Positions 6,449 to 7,615 of a DNA stretch of 7,615 nucleotides are shown piece by piece; position 1 is the stretch's first letter, and each line of letters begins with the position of its first letter. A program made the translations under genes and the position numbers. The notes beneath the pieces were generated by a model. It was not told the DNA's origin, searched no databases, and saw only the letters and a list, made by a program, of their open reading frames with translations. Source of the stretch: Prevotella sp. CAG:732. Lineage in GTDB: Bacteria > Bacteroidota > Bacteroidia > Bacteroidales > Bacteroidaceae. The stretch spans positions 6,306 to 13,920 of the forward strand of contig FR893230.1 in the NCBI GenBank assembly GCA_000436035.1, in the 5' to 3' direction.

Positions 6449-6498
6449 TTGTAACAAATTAATAGTATCTTTGCAACCGAATTTAAAACATGTTACAA
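6449..6498. repeat. 8-bp inverted repeat straddling the pafA-like promoter
   Basis: TTGTAACA (6449-6456) and TGTTACAA (6491-6498) are exact inverted copies, 42 bases centre to centre, about four helical turns. One arm falls just upstream of the -7 box, close to the -33 position; the other lies in the transcribed leader. The right arm overlaps a second perfect palindrome, AACATGTT (6487-6494). This could be a pair of operator half-sites or a leader hairpin element, but may be chance. Confidence 0.3.
6466..6473 (+). promoter_or_regulatory. Bacteroidetes -7 promoter box for the PafA-type phosphatase gene
   Basis: TATCTTTG matches TAnnTTTG. A TTTG at 6448-6451 is present, but its spacer is only 14 bases, short of the usual 19-21, so the promoter may need an activator. 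A start near 6480 gives a leader of about 38 bases to the ATG at 6518. Bases 6463-6484 are almost the same as the tRNA promoter at 5409-5430. Confidence 0.75.
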
Positions 6499-6517
6499 TT
6501 ATAAAGCAAAGAAGACT

Positions 6518-7615
6518 ATGAACAAATTCTTCAAACTCATCTTCGTGCTTTGCGCCATCTGTGGTTTCACACAGGCACAAGCACAACCTGCCCGACCTAA
6601 ACTCGTGGTAGGACTGGTAGTTGACCAAATGCGATGGGATTACCTCTATCGCTATCAAGATCGTTATTGCGAGGGTGGATTCAAGCGTCTGCTGAACGAG
6701 GGATTCAGCTACGAGAACTGTCGCATCCCTTATATCCCTTCTGTCACCGCCATCGGTCACACCTCTATCTATACAGGCTCCGTGCCTTCCATCCATGGCA
6801 TCGCTGGCAACAACTTCATGAAGGACGGCAAGAAGACATACTGCACTGAGGACAACACCGTGAAACCAGTTGGTTCCAACGGCAAGGCGGGCATGGAATC
6901 TCCACGCAACATGTGGTGTACTACCATCGGCGATGAACTTCGCATCGCCACCAACGACCGCAGCAAGGTAATCGGCGTTGCCATCAAGGACCGTGCCGCC
7001 ATCCTCCCTGCCGGTCATCATGCCAATGGTGCCTACTGGTTTGACCCAGAGGCTGGCAAGTTTATCACCAGCAGTTTCTATATGGACAAGTTGCCTGCAT
7101 GGGTGAACAACTTCAACAAGCAGAACTTGCCTAAGAAGTATCTCTCCGAGAAATGGAACACCCTCTACCCTATCGACACTTACAAGCAGAGCACTGCCGA
7201 CGACACCAACTATGAATGGGAAGTGAAGCCTGGCGTAAAGCCTATTCTTCCACTCGACCTCCCATCCTTGCATAAGAAGTATGGCTACGACATCTTGCGC
7301 AGCACTCCTTTCGGCAACAGTTATACCCTGGAGATGGCAAAGGCGGCTATCGCAGGCGAGAATCTCGGTGGTGGCAATGAGACCGACTTCCTCGCCGTAA
7401 GTTGCTCTTGCACTGATGTCATCGGCCACCAGGTAGGTCCTAACGCCGTGGAGATAGAAGACACCTATCTCCGCTTGGACAAGGACTTCGCTGATTTCTT
7501 CAATTATCTCGACCAGAAGGTGGGCAAAGGCAACTATACCGTGTTCCTCAGTGCCGACCATGGTGGCATGAACAATGCCCAGTTCCTGCTCGACCGCCGC
7601 ATTCCTGCCCGCGAG
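6518..7615 (+). CDS. pafA: PafA-type alkaline phosphatase superfamily enzyme (3' end outside window)
   Basis: The window holds 366 codons from ATG with no stop; family members are roughly 520-550 residues, so about two thirds is present. A signal peptide (MNKFFK, hydrophobic core, cut after AQA near residue 22) sends it to the periplasm. Alkaline-phosphatase superfamily residues are in order: metal ligand D36 (VVDQMRWDY), nucleophile T77 (SVTAIGHTSIYTG), N98/N99 in the GNNF loop, K157 and R159 (IKDRAA), metal ligands D300 and H304 (CTDVIGHQVGP) and D347-H348 (SADHGG). The last metal histidine lies beyond the window. A Thr nucleophile with the KDR pair marks the PafA (phosphate-irrepressible, Flavobacterium/Elizabethkingia type) monoesterases rather than PhoA, which uses Ser; related phosphodiesterases lack KDR. 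It would release phosphate from organic esters outside the cytoplasm. The ATG suits the signal peptide and promoter position. Spacing from the previous gene and its own promoter suggest separate transcription. Confidence 0.92.
   Translation, partial: MNKFFKLIFVLCAICGFTQAQAQPARPKLVVGLVVDQMRWDYLYRYQDRYCEGGFKRLLNEGFSYENCRIPYIPSVTAIGHTSIYTGSVPSIHGIAGNNFMKDGKKTYCTEDNTVKPVGSNGKAGMESPRNMWCTTIGDELRIATNDRSKVIGVAIKDRAAILPAGHHANGAYWFDPEAGKFITSSFYMDKLPAWVNNFNKQNLPKKYLSEKWNTLYPIDTYKQSTADDTNYEWEVKPGVKPILPLDLPSLHKKYGYDILRSTPFGNSYTLEMAKAAIAGENLGGGNETDFLAVSCSCTDVIGHQVGPNAVEIEDTYLRLDKDFADFFNYLDQKVGKGNYTVFLSADHGGMNNAQFLLDRRIPARE

Noticed and set aside
6314..7561. A 415-codon open frame on the minus strand opposite the phosphatase gene
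   Set aside because: The plus strand encodes an uninterrupted signal peptide and ordered PafA active-site residues over the same bases. The antisense translation has no family likeness and overlaps the end of another real gene.
1..7615. A new defence, mobile or secretion system
   Set aside because: All sizeable real coding regions match known housekeeping or nutritional families or a plausible envelope protein; no transposase, recombinase, nuclease, repeat array or toxin-like small genes were seen on either strand.

Overview
The window looks like ordinary chromosomal DNA from a Bacteroidales bacterium, most likely Prevotella/Segatella or a close relative. Four intergenic sites carry the same ten bases, TATCTTTGCA, which contain the Bacteroidetes -7 promoter box (TAnnTTTG). 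Gene starts lack consistent Shine-Dalgarno sequences, base composition is intermediate, and the protein families (GH43 beta-xylosidase with a concanavalin-like C-terminal domain, a DUF4476-type protein, a PafA-type phosphatase) fit this phylum. The genus is an inference from these features, not from a database match.

Layout. Positions 2-736 (+) hold the 3' end of a GH43-type beta-xylosidase/arabinofuranosidase gene. It converges on a minus-strand cluster of three genes, read in the order P-type Ca2+-ATPase (5256-2617), ribF (2557-1610), CPBP-family membrane protease (1579-752). Gaps of 59 and 30 bases without a recognisable internal promoter suggest one operon started at the minus-strand -7 box at 5318-5325. 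Next to it, reading the other way, is a CAT-anticodon tRNA gene (5444-5517) with a textbook -33/-7 promoter and a strong intrinsic terminator. Downstream on the plus strand lie a secreted BamE-like + DUF4476 protein (5704-6366) and the first 366 codons of a secreted PafA-type alkaline phosphatase (from 6518, running off the window). Each of these two genes has its own -7 box.

Function. The genes are mostly housekeeping or nutritional: xylan side-chain/oligosaccharide breakdown, Ca2+ export, FMN/FAD synthesis, membrane proteolysis, translation and periplasmic phosphate release. Apart from the inferred three-gene operon, nothing ties them into one pathway. I found no mobile element, CRISPR array, toxin-antitoxin pair, defence locus or other convincing new system. 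The points worth a second look are regulatory symmetry elements at three promoters, a cysteine cluster in the BamE/DUF4476 protein, and the unusual make-up of the ATPase-ribF-protease cluster. No stretch longer than 300 bases lacks a gene; the longest gaps (about 150-190 bases) are described through their promoters and terminator.
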